NCBI RefSeq assembly: GCF_002831665.1
Contig: NZ_CP025118.1
Span: 434,001 to 498,000, forward strand
Reading direction: 5' to 3'
Length of the DNA stretch: 64,000 bases
Source: Lacinutrix sp. Bg11-31
GTDB taxonomy: Bacteria; Bacteroidota; Bacteroidia; Flavobacteriales; Flavobacteriaceae
Shown: positions 16,974 to 26,087 of the stretch, piece after piece
Numbering within the stretch: the stretch's first letter is position 1
Layout: each line of letters starts with the position of its first letter
The notes under the pieces: model-generated
What the model was told of the DNA's origin: nothing
The model's input: only the letters and a program-made list of their open reading frames with translations
Databases searched by the model: none
Translations under genes and position numbers: made by a program

Positions 16974-19900
16974 TTAACGTTTAGTAGTTTCAATCCATTT
17001 TCTAGCATTCACAAAAGCTTCTAACCAAGGTGATACTTCGTCTTTTCTGTTTTCCGGATAGTTTGCCCAATTCCATTGAAAAGTAGAACGTTCAATATGT
17101 GGCATCGTTACTAGGTGTCTTCCAGTTGTATCACAAAGCATTGCTGTGTTAAAGTCTGATCCATTTGGGTTATTTGGATACCCTTCATAACCATATTTAG
17201 CAACAATATTATATTGATTCTCTTCTTTTGGTAAGTTAAATTTACCTTCGCCATGAGAAATCCAAACACCTAAAGTAGTGCCTTCTAAAGTAGATAGCAT
17301 TATAGAGTTATTTTTTTGAATAGCTACAGAAGTAAACGAGCTTTCATGTTTTTTAGATTCATTATGAATCATTTTTCCATGTACATCGTGTTCTGGATTA
17401 ATAAGATCAAGTTCCATAAATAATTGGCAACCGTTACAAATACCAATAGATAAAGTGTCTTCACGATTAAAGAAATCGTTAATTACTTTATTTGCTTTCT
17501 CGTTGTACTTTATAGCTCCAGCCCAACCTTTTGCCGAACCTAAAACATCAGAATTAGAGAAACCTCCAACTGCACCTAAAAACTGAATATCTTCAAGTGT
17601 TTCACGACCAGATATTAAATCTGTCATGTGTACATCTTTAACATCAAAACCTGCTAAGTACATAGCATTAGCCATTTCACGCTCAGAGTTTGAACCTTTT
17701 TCACGAAGAATAGCAGCTTTAGGTCGTTTTCCGTCATTGCGAGGAGTTTGCGACGTGGCAATCTCTTTATTATGATGAGATTGCTTCACTGCGTTCGCAA
17801 TAACGTCCTCTAATTTTCCTGTAAAATGCTTAGGGAATATATATTTTAATGGCTGATTTTTATAATTGTTATAACGTGCTTCAGCTAAATTATTTGCAGT
17901 TTGCTTTTGGTCTAATAAGAAAGATGTTTTATACCAAACATCACGTAAACGTGATACTGTCATAGTGAAAACTTCAGTGTTATTAATAACGCTTAGCGTG
18001 TCGCTTTCTGTTACTTTTCCTATGTTGAAAAAATCTATGTTAGCATCTGCTAATACTTTTTCTATTGAAGCATCTTTAGATTGAAAAACAATACCTGCAT
18101 TTTCTGCAAACAATACTTTAAATGCATCTTTTTCGTTGATTGCTGTAATATCTAATTCAGCACCCAAATTGTTATCTGCAAAACATAATTCTAAAAGAGT
18201 AGTAATTAAACCACCTGAAGCAACATCATGTCCTGCAACAATTTGTTCTTCTTTTATTAATTTCTGAATGGTGTTAAATACCGTTTTTACATAATCTGCA
18301 CTTTTAACATTTGGTGTAGTATTTCCTATTTTATTATTGATTTGCGCAAAAGAACTCCCTCCTAATTCATAAGAATCTTGAGAAATATTAATATAATAAA
18401 TGTCTCCTTTTCCTTGTTTGAAAACAGGCTCAACAACTTTAGAAATAGCGTTACAATTACCAGCAGCCGAAATAATTACTGTTCCAGGAGAAATAACCTC
18501 TTCGTTAGGGTATTTCTGCTTCATAGAAAGTGAATCTTTTCCAGTTGGCACATTAATACCTAAATCTATAGCATATTCTGAAATTGCTTTTACAGCTTCG
18601 TATAAACGCGCGTCTTCACCTTCATTTTTACAAGGCCACATCCAATTTGCAGATAGCGATACACTTTGTAGCCCCTCTTTTAAAGGTGCCCAAATAATAT
18701 TTGTTAAAGCCTCTGTAATACTATTTCTACTTCCAGCGACAGGATTTATTAGTCCTGAAATAGGAGAGTGGCCAATTGATGTTGCAATACCTTCTTTACC
18801 TTTATAATCTAGAGCCATAACTCCAACATTATTTAATGGTATTTGTAGTGGTCCAACGCATTGTTGTTTTGCTACTTTTCCTCCAACACAACGGTCTACT
18901 TTGTTTGTTAACCAATCTTTACAAGCCACAGCTTCTAACTGTAATACTTGGTCTAAATAGTTATAAAAGTTATCTGTATTGTATGATATTCCACCATAGT
19001 TTCTATCTACAGTAATGTCGTTCATTATGGTTTTAGGAGAGCTGCCAAACATATCTTCTAAAGCTAAATCCATTGGTTTATCACCTTTGGTTTTAGATTC
19101 GAAAGTAAAACGGTGGTTTCCTGTAACTTCACCAACAGTATATATTGGAGAACGTTCGCGTTCTGCAATTTTATTTAAAGTATCTAAATGTTCTTCGGCA
19201 ATTACTAATCCCATACGTTCTTGAGATTCGTTACCAATTATTTCTTTTGCAGACAACGTTGGATCTCCAACAGGTAGTTTATCTAAATCGATTTTTCCAC
19301 CAGTATCTTCTACTAATTCACTTAAACAATTTAAGTGTCCTCCAGCACCATGATCGTGAATAGAAACAATAAAATTTTCTTCGCTTTCTACCATACCACG
19401 AACTGCATTTGCAGCACGTTTTTGCATTTCTGGATTAGAACGTTGTACAGCGTTTAGTTCAATTCCAGAGCTAAAAGCTCCAGTGTCTGCACTAGAAACA
19501 GCTGCTCCTCCCATTCCAATTCTGTAGTTTTCACCACCAAGAATTACAATTTTGTCGCCAGTTTTTGGAGTGTCTTTTAATGCTTGATCTGCTTTACCAT
19601 AACCAATACCACCAGCTTGCATAATTACTTTATCGAAACCAATTTTTCTAGCATCTTGTTCGTGTTCGAAAGTTAATACCGAACCACAAATTAATGGTTG
19701 TCCAAATTTGTTTCCAAAGTCTGATGCACCATTACTAGCTTTTATTAAAATATCTACAGGAGTTTGGTATAACCAATCTCTAGCTTCCATTTTTTGTTCC
19801 CAAGGTCTATTTTCTTCTAAACGAGAATAAGAGGTCATGTAAACAGCAGTTCCTGCTAAAGGTAAAGAACCTTTTCCACCTGCAAGTCTATCTCTAATTT

Positions 19901-20702
19901 CTCCACCAGCTCCAGTTGCAGCTCCATTAAAAGGTTCTACTGTTGTTGGGAAATTGTGCGTTTCTGCTTTTATAGAAATTACAGATTCGTAGTCTAATGT
20001 TGTGTAATAATCTGGTTTATCTGCTGTTTTAGGAGCAAATTGTTCCACTTTTGGGCCTTTAATAAAAGCCACGTTATCTTTATAAGCCGAAACAATATCA
20101 TTAGGATGTTGTTTTGCTGTTTCTTTTATTAATTTAAAAAGAGACGTTGGTTTTTCTTCACCATCGATAATAAAAGTACCATTGAATATTTTATGACGAC
20201 AATGTTCACTATTAACTTGAGAAAAACCAAAGACTTCAGAATCTGTTAATGATCGTCCTATTTTTTTTGAAACACCTTCTAGGTATTCAATTTCTTCATC
20301 GTTTAAAGCTAAGCCTTCTTGTTTGTTATATGCTGAGATATCCTCGATATTAAGAATTGGTTCAGGTTTAACATCTATAGTGAAAGAGTATTGATTTATG
20401 CTTTTGTATTGCTCAGAAATCATAGGATCGAAATCCTTGAAATCCTGCTTACAACTTTCAAATTCTTCAATTCTAATAACACCTTCTATTCCCATATTTT
20501 GGGTAATTTCTACAGCATTGGTACTCCAAGGTGTTATCATGGCTGCACGCGGACCAATAAAAAAAGCGTCTATAGACGCTGCATTTATTTTTGGTTGGTC
20601 GCCAAATAACCATATCAATTTTGAGATGGTTATAGTTGATAATTCTTTTGTTGCTTGAACAGCATATAGTTTACTGTTTTGGTTTCCGAAGAAATGAATC
20701 AT
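16974..20702 (-). CDS. purL: Phosphoribosylformylglycinamidine synthase (large, fused form)
   Basis: A 1242-residue single-chain FGAM synthase for step four of purine synthesis, converting FGAR, glutamine and ATP to FGAM. From the N-terminus: a PurS-like region, two AIR-synthase-type halves (LNDEEIEYLEG linker; HNFPTTVEPFNGAATG; DHGAGG) and a class I glutamine amidotransferase from about residue 993, with nucleophile Cys1089 (GICNGCQLF) and the HGEGKFNLP segment. Residues about 967-991 are foreign: a palindromic repeat is inserted in frame in the linker before the amidotransferase. A -7 like box TAAATTTG lies at 20734-20741 on the minus strand. Confidence 0.97.
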   Translation of the reverse strand: MIHFFGNQNSKLYAVQATKELSTITISKLIWLFGDQPKINAASIDAFFIGPRAAMITPWSTNAVEITQNMGIEGVIRIEEFESCKQDFKDFDPMISEQYKSINQYSFTIDVKPEPILNIEDISAYNKQEGLALNDEEIEYLEGVSKKIGRSLTDSEVFGFSQVNSEHCRHKIFNGTFIIDGEEKPTSLFKLIKETAKQHPNDIVSAYKDNVAFIKGPKVEQFAPKTADKPDYYTTLDYESVISIKAETHNFPTTVEPFNGAATGAGGEIRDRLAGGKGSLPLAGTAVYMTSYSRLEENRPWEQKMEARDWLYQTPVDILIKASNGASDFGNKFGQPLICGSVLTFEHEQDARKIGFDKVIMQAGGIGYGKADQALKDTPKTGDKIVILGGENYRIGMGGAAVSSADTGAFSSGIELNAVQRSNPEMQKRAANAVRGMVESEENFIVSIHDHGAGGHLNCLSELVEDTGGKIDLDKLPVGDPTLSAKEIIGNESQERMGLVIAEEHLDTLNKIAERERSPIYTVGEVTGNHRFTFESKTKGDKPMDLALEDMFGSSPKTIMNDITVDRNYGGISYNTDNFYNYLDQVLQLEAVACKDWLTNKVDRCVGGKVAKQQCVGPLQIPLNNVGVMALDYKGKEGIATSIGHSPISGLINPVAGSRNSITEALTNIIWAPLKEGLQSVSLSANWMWPCKNEGEDARLYEAVKAISEYAIDLGINVPTGKDSLSMKQKYPNEEVISPGTVIISAAGNCNAISKVVEPVFKQGKGDIYYINISQDSYELGGSSFAQINNKIGNTTPNVKSADYVKTVFNTIQKLIKEEQIVAGHDVASGGLITTLLELCFADNNLGAELDITAINEKDAFKVLFAENAGIVFQSKDASIEKVLADANIDFFNIGKVTESDTLSVINNTEVFTMTVSRLRDVWYKTSFLLDQKQTANNLAEARYNNYKNQPLKYIFPKHFTGKLEDVIANAVKQSHHNKEIATSQTPRNDGKRPKAAILREKGSNSEREMANAMYLAGFDVKDVHMTDLISGRETLEDIQFLGAVGGFSNSDVLGSAKGWAGAIKYNEKANKVINDFFNREDTLSIGICNGCQLFMELDLINPEHDVHGKMIHNESKKHESSFTSVAIQKNNSIMLSTLEGTTLGVWISHGEGKFNLPKEENQYNIVAKYGYEGYPNNPNGSDFNTAMLCDTTGRHLVTMPHIERSTFQWNWANYPENRKDEVSPWLEAFVNARKWIETTKR
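17732..17804. repeat. Palindromic interspersed repeat inserted in frame in purL
   Basis: The sequence opens with GTCATTGCGAGG and closes with TCGCAATAACG, with an inner stem GCAATCTC/GAGATTGC. This nested palindrome is the hallmark of the GTCATTGCGA-type REP/MITE-like element seen scattered in many genomes. It reads through in the purL frame as KQSHHNKEIATSQTPRND and keeps the downstream amidotransferase frame. No second copy was seen in this window. Confidence 0.8.
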
Positions 20703-20810
20703 TTTATAGTTGTTTGAGTTGTTTTTAAAAACACAAATTTAGGTTTTTTAGTTAGATTTTTTTACTAAAAATGACACTTAATTTTATAGTTATTCACGTG
20801 GTTATTAACC

Positions 20811-20848
20811 AAAAAAAAAGCAATTCGTTTAGAATCGCTTTTTTTATA
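20811..20848 (-). terminator. Intrinsic terminator after the endonuclease I gene
   Basis: Read on the minus strand, AAAAAGCGATTC pairs with GAATTGCTTTTT around a 5-nt loop with one G-U pair, followed by T-rich sequence. It is 15 bp past the stop codon of the gene at 20863-22701. Confidence 0.8.
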
Positions 20849-20862
20849 TATTTTATTAAAGA

Positions 20863-22701
20863 TTAGTCTTTCACTAATTTCTTAGAAATGCTTCCGTTAG
20901 GAGTTTCTAATTTGAGGATATAAACGCCTTTGTTTAATCTTGATACACTTACTTGTTTGTTAGCAGGAGTAACGTTTCCTTCTAAAATTTTCTTACCTAA
21001 TATAGAGTAGATTTCAAAACGAGTGTTTTCTTCTACTTCAATATTTAAAAGGTTTCCTTTAACAGGATTTGGATATATTTTAATTGTATTTAACGTAAAG
21101 TCTTCAATACTTAATGCAGAATAACACGTCCATGATAAATCATCAATTCTAACTCTGTTTGAGGCAGATTGGTTCTCTAAAACAACTGATACGTTTCCTG
21201 TTAAATTTATATTAGAAATAGTAGTAGTTGTACTAGTTGTATTATCGCCAGTATAAGGAATAGAACCAACAGAAGCGCCATTTACTTTAACATCAAAAGT
21301 TCCTGCAGATCCTCCAAAAGTTAATTGTGTTGTTACTGTAAGTTCACCAATACCTCCACTAATTGAAGGTGATGTTAAAGTTCCGTTTCTAATGCATATT
21401 GATCTTGTGTTTAATACTTGATCTGTTCTTGCGTCTGTTGCAGTCCAACCATTTGCAATACCATCTACTCCTGTCCAAGTTCTTGTGGCATAAGATCCTG
21501 CATTAACTGGTATGTTTTCGAAATCTTCATTTGTACAATTTGTTCCTGTTGCTCCTCCAGCAAGTGTTGTTGCAGTATCAGAAGCACTTAGGTTAGAGGT
21601 GTTGCCAGCAGCATCCTTTGCTAAAATAGTAAAGATATAAGTTGTTTCTGGGCTTAAACCTGTTACAGTAAACGTAGTTGTATTAGAGCTTGTGTTTACA
21701 TAAAAAACACCGTCAACATAAATATCGTAACTTGTTACAGCAGTATCATCTGTTGAGGCTGTCCAAGTTAAATCGACAGTACTTGCAGTTGGATTAGAAG
21801 CCACTAAATTTGTTGGTGTTGTTGGGTCTTGAGTATCTGGATTTGGATTCCAAATTAAATCTGCATATTCAGGATGGTCTACAAAAGGATTTGCGTTTCC
21901 TTGAAAATTAAATGCTGCATTATTTCTGTCTATTTCTCTTTGATCTACAGGATCTACGTTATTATGCCAATCTAATAATGTATCGATTGCCCAAGGAAAA
22001 AATACTTGATCGTTACTACCATTAAACATATCGAAACTTGTGTAGCCATTTATCGTGTTTTCGTAACGAGTGGCAAAGTATAATAAAGCTCTAGCAATAT
22101 CTCCTTTAAACTCATCGATAGGTTCAAAAACAACACCACTATATCCTGCTGCAGAACTTGTTCCTCTTTTAGAGCCATTAAGTGAAGTTAAATTTACAGA
22201 GCCTACATTTCCAAAAGGGAAACTTCCTCTGTAATTGTTCACTCTACAATCTGTTGGTATTACATGATGTATATCACTTTGCATTGGCAAAGCACTATTA
22301 AAAGAAGATTGAGGAACTAAATGTTCTCTATTATAGCAATCTCCTTCAGCATTTTGATTTCCACCTTCGTCTACATTATGCGTAAAGTTGTATGGATCTG
22401 TACCTAATGGGTTTTCAGAATACATATCTAAAACTGTTCCGTCGTTTTCGTATACGTTTCCAGATGAAACATTAACATCGGAATGTGTATCTACATAGCC
22501 TTGAGAGCCACTTACTCCAGAGCCATCGTATAATTGATCGTAAGTTCTAGCAGTATGCCCATTGGCTGTAATGTCTCTTAATTCTGTTTTTAAGGTAAAA
22601 CCTATTAAGCCATTTGCACTGTTGTAATAACCAGAAGGAATTTGCGCTATAGCAACAAATGTTGTTAGTAAAAAAGTTAATGTAAGGTAAAAGTGTTTCA
22701 T
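20863..22701 (-). CDS. Endonuclease I with FN3 domain and T9SS sorting tail
   Basis: A 612-residue exported nuclease. It has a signal peptide ending near FVAIAQ. An EndA/endonuclease I domain follows (about residues 25-270), with the His-Me finger pattern CYNREHLVPQSSF and HHVIPTDCRVNNYRG. A fibronectin type III domain lies at about residues 290-380 (PTTPTNLVASNP, TYIFTILAKDAAGN). A beta-rich region of unknown function covers about 390-525. The end is a T9SS type A sorting domain (IKIYPNPVKGNLLNIEV to KKLVKD). It probably degrades extracellular DNA for phosphate, nitrogen or biofilm turnover. It is close behind the methyltransferase gene, 18 bp, and may share its transcript. Confidence 0.93.
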   Translation of the reverse strand: MKHFYLTLTFLLTTFVAIAQIPSGYYNSANGLIGFTLKTELRDITANGHTARTYDQLYDGSGVSGSQGYVDTHSDVNVSSGNVYENDGTVLDMYSENPLGTDPYNFTHNVDEGGNQNAEGDCYNREHLVPQSSFNSALPMQSDIHHVIPTDCRVNNYRGSFPFGNVGSVNLTSLNGSKRGTSSAAGYSGVVFEPIDEFKGDIARALLYFATRYENTINGYTSFDMFNGSNDQVFFPWAIDTLLDWHNNVDPVDQREIDRNNAAFNFQGNANPFVDHPEYADLIWNPNPDTQDPTTPTNLVASNPTASTVDLTWTASTDDTAVTSYDIYVDGVFYVNTSSNTTTFTVTGLSPETTYIFTILAKDAAGNTSNLSASDTATTLAGGATGTNCTNEDFENIPVNAGSYATRTWTGVDGIANGWTATDARTDQVLNTRSICIRNGTLTSPSISGGIGELTVTTQLTFGGSAGTFDVKVNGASVGSIPYTGDNTTSTTTTISNINLTGNVSVVLENQSASNRVRIDDLSWTCYSALSIEDFTLNTIKIYPNPVKGNLLNIEVEENTRFEIYSILGKKILEGNVTPANKQVSVSRLNKGVYILKLETPNGSISKKLVKD

Positions 22702-22719
22702 GATAACTAATTTTTAATT

Positions 22720-23940
22720 TTAAGACTTCTTTTCTAATAATGCCATATAGAATCCGTCGAAACCAGATTCGTGAGATAATATTACTTTGTCTTTAACAAA
22801 GGTAAAATCTTTTCCGTTTTCCGATGTTAAAAATTTGTCAACTTGTTCATTGTTTTCAGATGGCAAAATAGAGCACGTAGCATATACTAACTTTCCTCCA
22901 GGTTTAACCATTCTAGAATACGAGTTTAAAATTTCTAATTGTGTCTTTTTAATTCTCTCAATAAATTCTGGTTGCATATTCCATTTTGCACCAGGATTTC
23001 TACGTAAAACTCCTAAACCAGAGCAAGGAGCATCTATTAAAACGCGATCTGCTTTATCGTATAATTTTTTAATTGGTTTGGTAGAATCAATCACTCGCAT
23101 TTCTATATTGTGAGCTCCAGCACGTTTAGCACGACGCTTTAATTCTTTTAATTTATTGTCATAAATATCCATTGCAATTATTTGGCCTTTGTTTTCCATT
23201 AAGGCAGCAAGATGCAATGTTTTTCCACCAGCACCTGCGCAAGTATCCACAACTTTCATTCCACCTTTTACATCAAGAAATTCTGCAACTAATTGAGAAG
23301 ATGCATCTTGAACTTCAAACCATCCGTTTTTAAAAGCTTCTGTAGTAAAAACGTTTCCACGTTCTGCAAGTTTTAAAGCATCTGGATAACCTTTTAATTC
23401 TTCGGTTTCAACGTCTAAATCAAATAATGCAGTTTTTAATTTTTCTTTAGTAGTTTTAAGAGTGTTTACTCTTAAAATAACATCAGCTTGTTGGTTAAGT
23501 GCGGTAGCTTCTTTGCTCCATACTTTTTCGCCTAATTCAGATACAATTAATTCATCCATCCAATCTGGAAAAGACTCTTTTATTTTTCTGATTTTAGACA
23601 ACTCATCAAAACGGCCTTTAATTTTTCTAGTTGGTGTACCTTCAAAATAAGTCCAATCTGGTAATTTTATACCTTTTAATGTCGCCCAAACAGCAAATAA
23701 ACGCCAAATATCGTCACGCGAAAAAGGCTCTTTTACATCTGCAATTTCAGCATATAAACGTTTCCAACGTACAATATCGTAAGTTGTCTCGGCAACAAAA
23801 CCACGATCTCTACTTCCCCAACGTTTATCTCGTTTTAAAAGTTGTTGTACTACTTTATCTGCATACTTGCCTTCGTTAAAGATTAATAATAATCCATCAA
23901 CAGTAGCAAAACATAAATTTCTGTGTAATCTCATTTTCAA
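22720..23940 (-). CDS. RsmB/NOP family RNA cytosine-5 methyltransferase
   Basis: A 406-residue SAM-dependent RNA m5C methyltransferase of the NOL1/NOP2/Sun class. The SAM-binding motif I DTCAGAGGKT, the catalytic Cys motif DAPCSGLGVLRRNPG and the second Cys in YATCSILPSEN are all present. The N-terminal 130 residues resemble the NusB-like part of RsmB, which suggests 16S rRNA C967 as target, although the exact position is inference. On the minus strand a TACCTTTG box at 23990-23997 matches the Bacteroidota -7 consensus and is a likely promoter. Confidence 0.9.
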   Translation of the reverse strand: MKMRLHRNLCFATVDGLLLIFNEGKYADKVVQQLLKRDKRWGSRDRGFVAETTYDIVRWKRLYAEIADVKEPFSRDDIWRLFAVWATLKGIKLPDWTYFEGTPTRKIKGRFDELSKIRKIKESFPDWMDELIVSELGEKVWSKEATALNQQADVILRVNTLKTTKEKLKTALFDLDVETEELKGYPDALKLAERGNVFTTEAFKNGWFEVQDASSQLVAEFLDVKGGMKVVDTCAGAGGKTLHLAALMENKGQIIAMDIYDNKLKELKRRAKRAGAHNIEMRVIDSTKPIKKLYDKADRVLIDAPCSGLGVLRRNPGAKWNMQPEFIERIKKTQLEILNSYSRMVKPGGKLVYATCSILPSENNEQVDKFLTSENGKDFTFVKDKVILSHESGFDGFYMALLEKKS

Positions 23941-23989
23941 TATTTAATCGAATTAAAAATCAAGTTATTTTGATGGCTAATCCAGCTTG

Positions 23990-23997
23990 CAAAGGTA
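23990..23997 (-). promoter_or_regulatory. -7 box of the RsmB-family gene
   Basis: TACCTTTG on the minus strand fits TAnnTTTG. It lies about 50 bp before the start codon at 23940; the -33 position reads TTC, a near match to TTG. Confidence 0.45.
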
Positions 23998-24061
23998 CGT
24001 TAAAAGTTTAATAGTTGAAGCGTTTAACTAAAGTGTTATCTTTTCAAAAAAAAATATTTTT

Positions 24062-24091
24062 ACGCAAGTTTTTAATTAGTATTGCATCTAA
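24062..24091 (+). promoter_or_regulatory. ECF promoter motif, site 1 (upstream of its own sigma gene)
   Basis: ACGCAAGTT, 13 bp spacer, GCATCTAA. The gap between CAAG and CATC is 16 bp, the usual distance in ECF promoters between the -35 AAC-type box and the -10 CGTC-type box. The sigma start codon follows after 31 bp. It is one of six sites in the window with identical spacing, which points to autoregulation. Confidence 0.82.
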
Positions 24092-24122
24092 ATACTATTA
24101 GTATAATTTTTAATTCTATTTT

Positions 24123-24701
24123 TTGACAGAAACCGAATTCATAAAACAATTAATAAATAAAAGCCAACTAGCTTATAGTATTCTTTTGGACGATTTTCAA
24201 CAAAAGGTATTTGCTACTTGTATTTCGTTTGTGCCTAATACTGAAGATGCGGAGGATATTGCACAAGAGGTTTTTGTAGAAGTGTTTAATTCTATACATA
24301 AGTTTAAAGGTGATTCTAAATTATCCACTTGGATTTATAGAATAACAACTAATAAATGTTTAGAGTTTATAAGAAAGAAAAATACAAAAAAACGTTTTGC
24401 TTTTTTGCAGTCTATTACAGGAAACGCAATACCAATGGACAAGACGGCATATTTTACAGAGATGAATCATCCCGGAGTTGTACTGGAAAATAAAGAAACA
24501 AGTGAAACTTTATTTTATGCAATTAACCAATTGCCCGAAGCACAGCGTGTTGTTTTTACGCTTAATAAAATAGATGGCAAGAGTTATAAAGAGATAAGTG
24601 AAATTACAAATAAAAGCTTGCCTTCTATAGAATCTTTAATGTTTAGGTCTAAAAAAAGTCTGCAAAAATTGTTAGAAAACTTTTATAAAAATAACAATTA
24701 G
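24123..24701 (+). CDS. ECF RNA polymerase sigma factor (module 1)
   Basis: A 192-residue sigma-70 family protein holding only regions 2 and 4, the ECF layout. Region 2 shows DAEDIAQEVFVEVF and the WIYRITTNKCLEFIR segment that contacts the -10 box. Region 4 shows LPEAQRVVFTLNKIDGKSY and the helix-turn-helix near NKSLPSIESLMFRSKK. The start is TTG at 24123; no ATG lies in frame before the conserved region. A bipartite ECF motif precedes it. The genes for a small single-TM protein and a Spy-like protein follow, so it heads a sigma/putative anti-sigma/sensor module and probably drives the local regulon at 24-36 kb. Confidence 0.92.
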   Translation: MTETEFIKQLINKSQLAYSILLDDFQQKVFATCISFVPNTEDAEDIAQEVFVEVFNSIHKFKGDSKLSTWIYRITTNKCLEFIRKKNTKKRFAFLQSITGNAIPMDKTAYFTEMNHPGVVLENKETSETLFYAINQLPEAQRVVFTLNKIDGKSYKEISEITNKSLPSIESLMFRSKKSLQKLLENFYKNNN

Positions 24702-24730
24702 CGCAAGTTTTTTATAAAACTCGCATCTAA
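24701..24730 (+). promoter_or_regulatory. ECF promoter motif, site 2
   Basis: GCGCAAGTT, 13 bp spacer, GCATCTAA. It begins at the last base of the sigma gene stop codon and ends 12 bp before the start codon of the 105-aa gene, so the predicted transcript has a leader of only a few bases. Confidence 0.82.
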
Positions 24731-24742
24731 TACAATATAGTA

Positions 24743-25060
24743 ATGAATACAAATATGAATATAAAAGATAACGTTAAAAAGACTTTAGAAGTCTTTGATA
24801 CAGTAGAGGTTGTAGAAACGCCTCCTTTTTTTAAGGACAAAACTATGCAGCTTTTATTTGCCGAAAAAGAGAAAACAGTATCTGTATCTATTTGGAGTTG
24901 GTTTACACCACAGTTACAATTAGCAACTTTAGCTTGTATTATTTTTGTTAATGTTTATGCCGTAAAACAAATAAATAGTTCTAAATACGAAGCGTCGATA
25001 ACAAGTTTTGCTTCAGATTATGGAATTACAGCAGATCAAGAATCTTCTATTTTAAATTAA
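24743..25060 (+). CDS. Small single-TM protein, putative anti-sigma factor
   Basis: A 105-residue protein that I cannot match to a named family. It has a charged N-terminus (about 1-50, with the ETPPFFKDKTMQLLF segment), one membrane helix at about residues 55-72 (LQLATLACIIFVNVYAV), and a short outside tail ending in DQESSILN. Size, topology and position directly after an ECF sigma gene resemble membrane anti-sigma factors, and the protein in the same position of module 2 (38218-38694) has the same arrangement. No zinc-binding HxxxCxxC motif is present. Role as anti-sigma factor is inference. Confidence 0.72.
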   Translation: MNTNMNIKDNVKKTLEVFDTVEVVETPPFFKDKTMQLLFAEKEKTVSVSIWSWFTPQLQLATLACIIFVNVYAVKQINSSKYEASITSFASDYGITADQESSILN

Positions 25061-25148
25061 TGATTAAAGAAGTACATTAAAAATATTGCCGCAAATAAAA
25101 ATGATTAATAAAATACATGCGATTATAAAAAAGTAATAAAAAAGACAC

Positions 25149-25625
25149 ATGAAAAAGAATAGCGTTTTATATATTCTCCTTTTAGTATTATTAATAATGA
25201 ATGGTTTTTTCTTATATAACTATTTAGGAAGACCAGAACATAAAAGACCAAAAGAAAATGGTGAATTTATTGTAAAAGCATTAGGGTTAAATGAGACACA
25301 ATTAAAGCAATTTAGGAGTGTAGAAAAAAATCATCACGACAGTATGAAAAATATTGGTGATAATGTTAAGGTTTATAAAGATGAATTGTTTCAAAAAATT
25401 TCAGCTTCAGAAGTTAATCAAGGTGAAATAGATAGCTTAATAAGATTAATTTCGGAAAAAGAAATTTTAAAAGAAAAAGCTATTTTTAATAGGCTTCGAG
25501 GTATTTATAATTTGTGTAATGCAGAACAAAAACAACGTTTTAGTAATATTATAAAAAAAGCACGTAGACCTGATGGACCTGGAGCAGAAGGTCCAAGAGG
25601 AGGAAGACCGAGCAGACCAGAATAG
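25149..25625 (+). CDS. Spy/CpxP-like ECF-associated sensor protein
   Basis: A 158-residue protein with an N-terminal membrane anchor (about 7-24, LYILLLVLLIMNGFFLY) and an all-helical periplasmic part. The pattern KALGLNETQLKQFRSVEKNH matches the LxLTxxQ start of Spy/CpxP/CnrX-type metal-resistance and chaperone proteins; flavobacterial members next to ECF genes are named sensors of ECF-type sigma factors. The last 20 residues are rich in Gly, Pro and Arg (DGPGAEGPRGG). It probably senses envelope stress or metal and signals through the small TM protein upstream. A paralog of identical length sits in module 2 at 37724-38200. Confidence 0.78.
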   Translation: MKKNSVLYILLLVLLIMNGFFLYNYLGRPEHKRPKENGEFIVKALGLNETQLKQFRSVEKNHHDSMKNIGDNVKVYKDELFQKISASEVNQGEIDSLIRLISEKEILKEKAIFNRLRGIYNLCNAEQKQRFSNIIKKARRPDGPGAEGPRGGRPSRPE

Positions 25626-25647
25626 CTATTGTTTACAGTAATATTTT

Positions 25648-25682
25648 AAAAGACCTTTATTTTATATAAAGGTCTTTTTTTT
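25648..25682 (+). terminator. Intrinsic terminator of sigma module 1
   Basis: Stem AAAAGACCTTTAT/ATAAAGGTCTTTT with a 5-nt loop and a long T-run, 23 bp after the Spy-like gene. It separates module 1 from the next ECF-promoted unit. Confidence 0.9.
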
Positions 25683-25704
25683 GTGCTTTATTTAACAAAA
25701 ACAT

Positions 25705-25734
25705 GCACAAGTTATTTATTTAGGTAGCATCTAA
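25705..25734 (+). promoter_or_regulatory. ECF promoter motif, site 3
   Basis: GCACAAGTT, 13 bp spacer, GCATCTAA: one mismatch from the consensus in the upstream box. The start codon of the EF-hand gene follows after 27 bp. The site lies directly behind a terminator, so it must serve a new transcript. Confidence 0.8.
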
Positions 25735-25761
25735 AAGTACATAACAAATAAAATTTAGATT

Positions 25762-26046
25762 ATGAAAAGTAACACATTTAAAACAGCAGTATTAGTTTTT
25801 GGATTAACACTATTAGTCGCTAATAGTTCTTTTGGTCAATCGCAAGACAGGCAAGAGAAAACGCCTCCAACATTTAGTAAACTACTAAAAGAAATGGATA
25901 AAAATGAAGATGGGAAGCTTGCAAAGGCTGAACTTAAAGGTCCGTTAAAAGAAGATTTCTCTAAAATAGATACAGACGAAGATGGTTTTATTTCTGAAAA
26001 AGAATTTAAAAAAGCACCAAAGCCAAAAAGAAAAGAAAGAAAGTAA
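25762..26046 (+). CDS. Secreted EF-hand calcium-binding protein, 94 aa
   Basis: A small exported protein with a signal peptide (ending near SFGQ) and two canonical EF-hand loops, DKNEDGKLAKAE and DTDEDGFISEKE, each with acidic residues at positions 1, 3, 5 and Glu at 12. The end is a basic KPKRKERK tail. Two paired loops form one calcium-binding lobe. It is the first gene after ECF site 3 and is followed after 41 bp by a CotH-kinase gene, so the two are probably co-transcribed. The same EF pair recurs fused to the YHYH protein at 29023. Confidence 0.88.
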   Translation: MKSNTFKTAVLVFGLTLLVANSSFGQSQDRQEKTPPTFSKLLKEMDKNEDGKLAKAELKGPLKEDFSKIDTDEDGFISEKEFKKAPKPKRKERK

Positions 26047-26087
26047 AAAATACTAATTAGCAGTTAAGTAAACCAAAAATAAACAGA

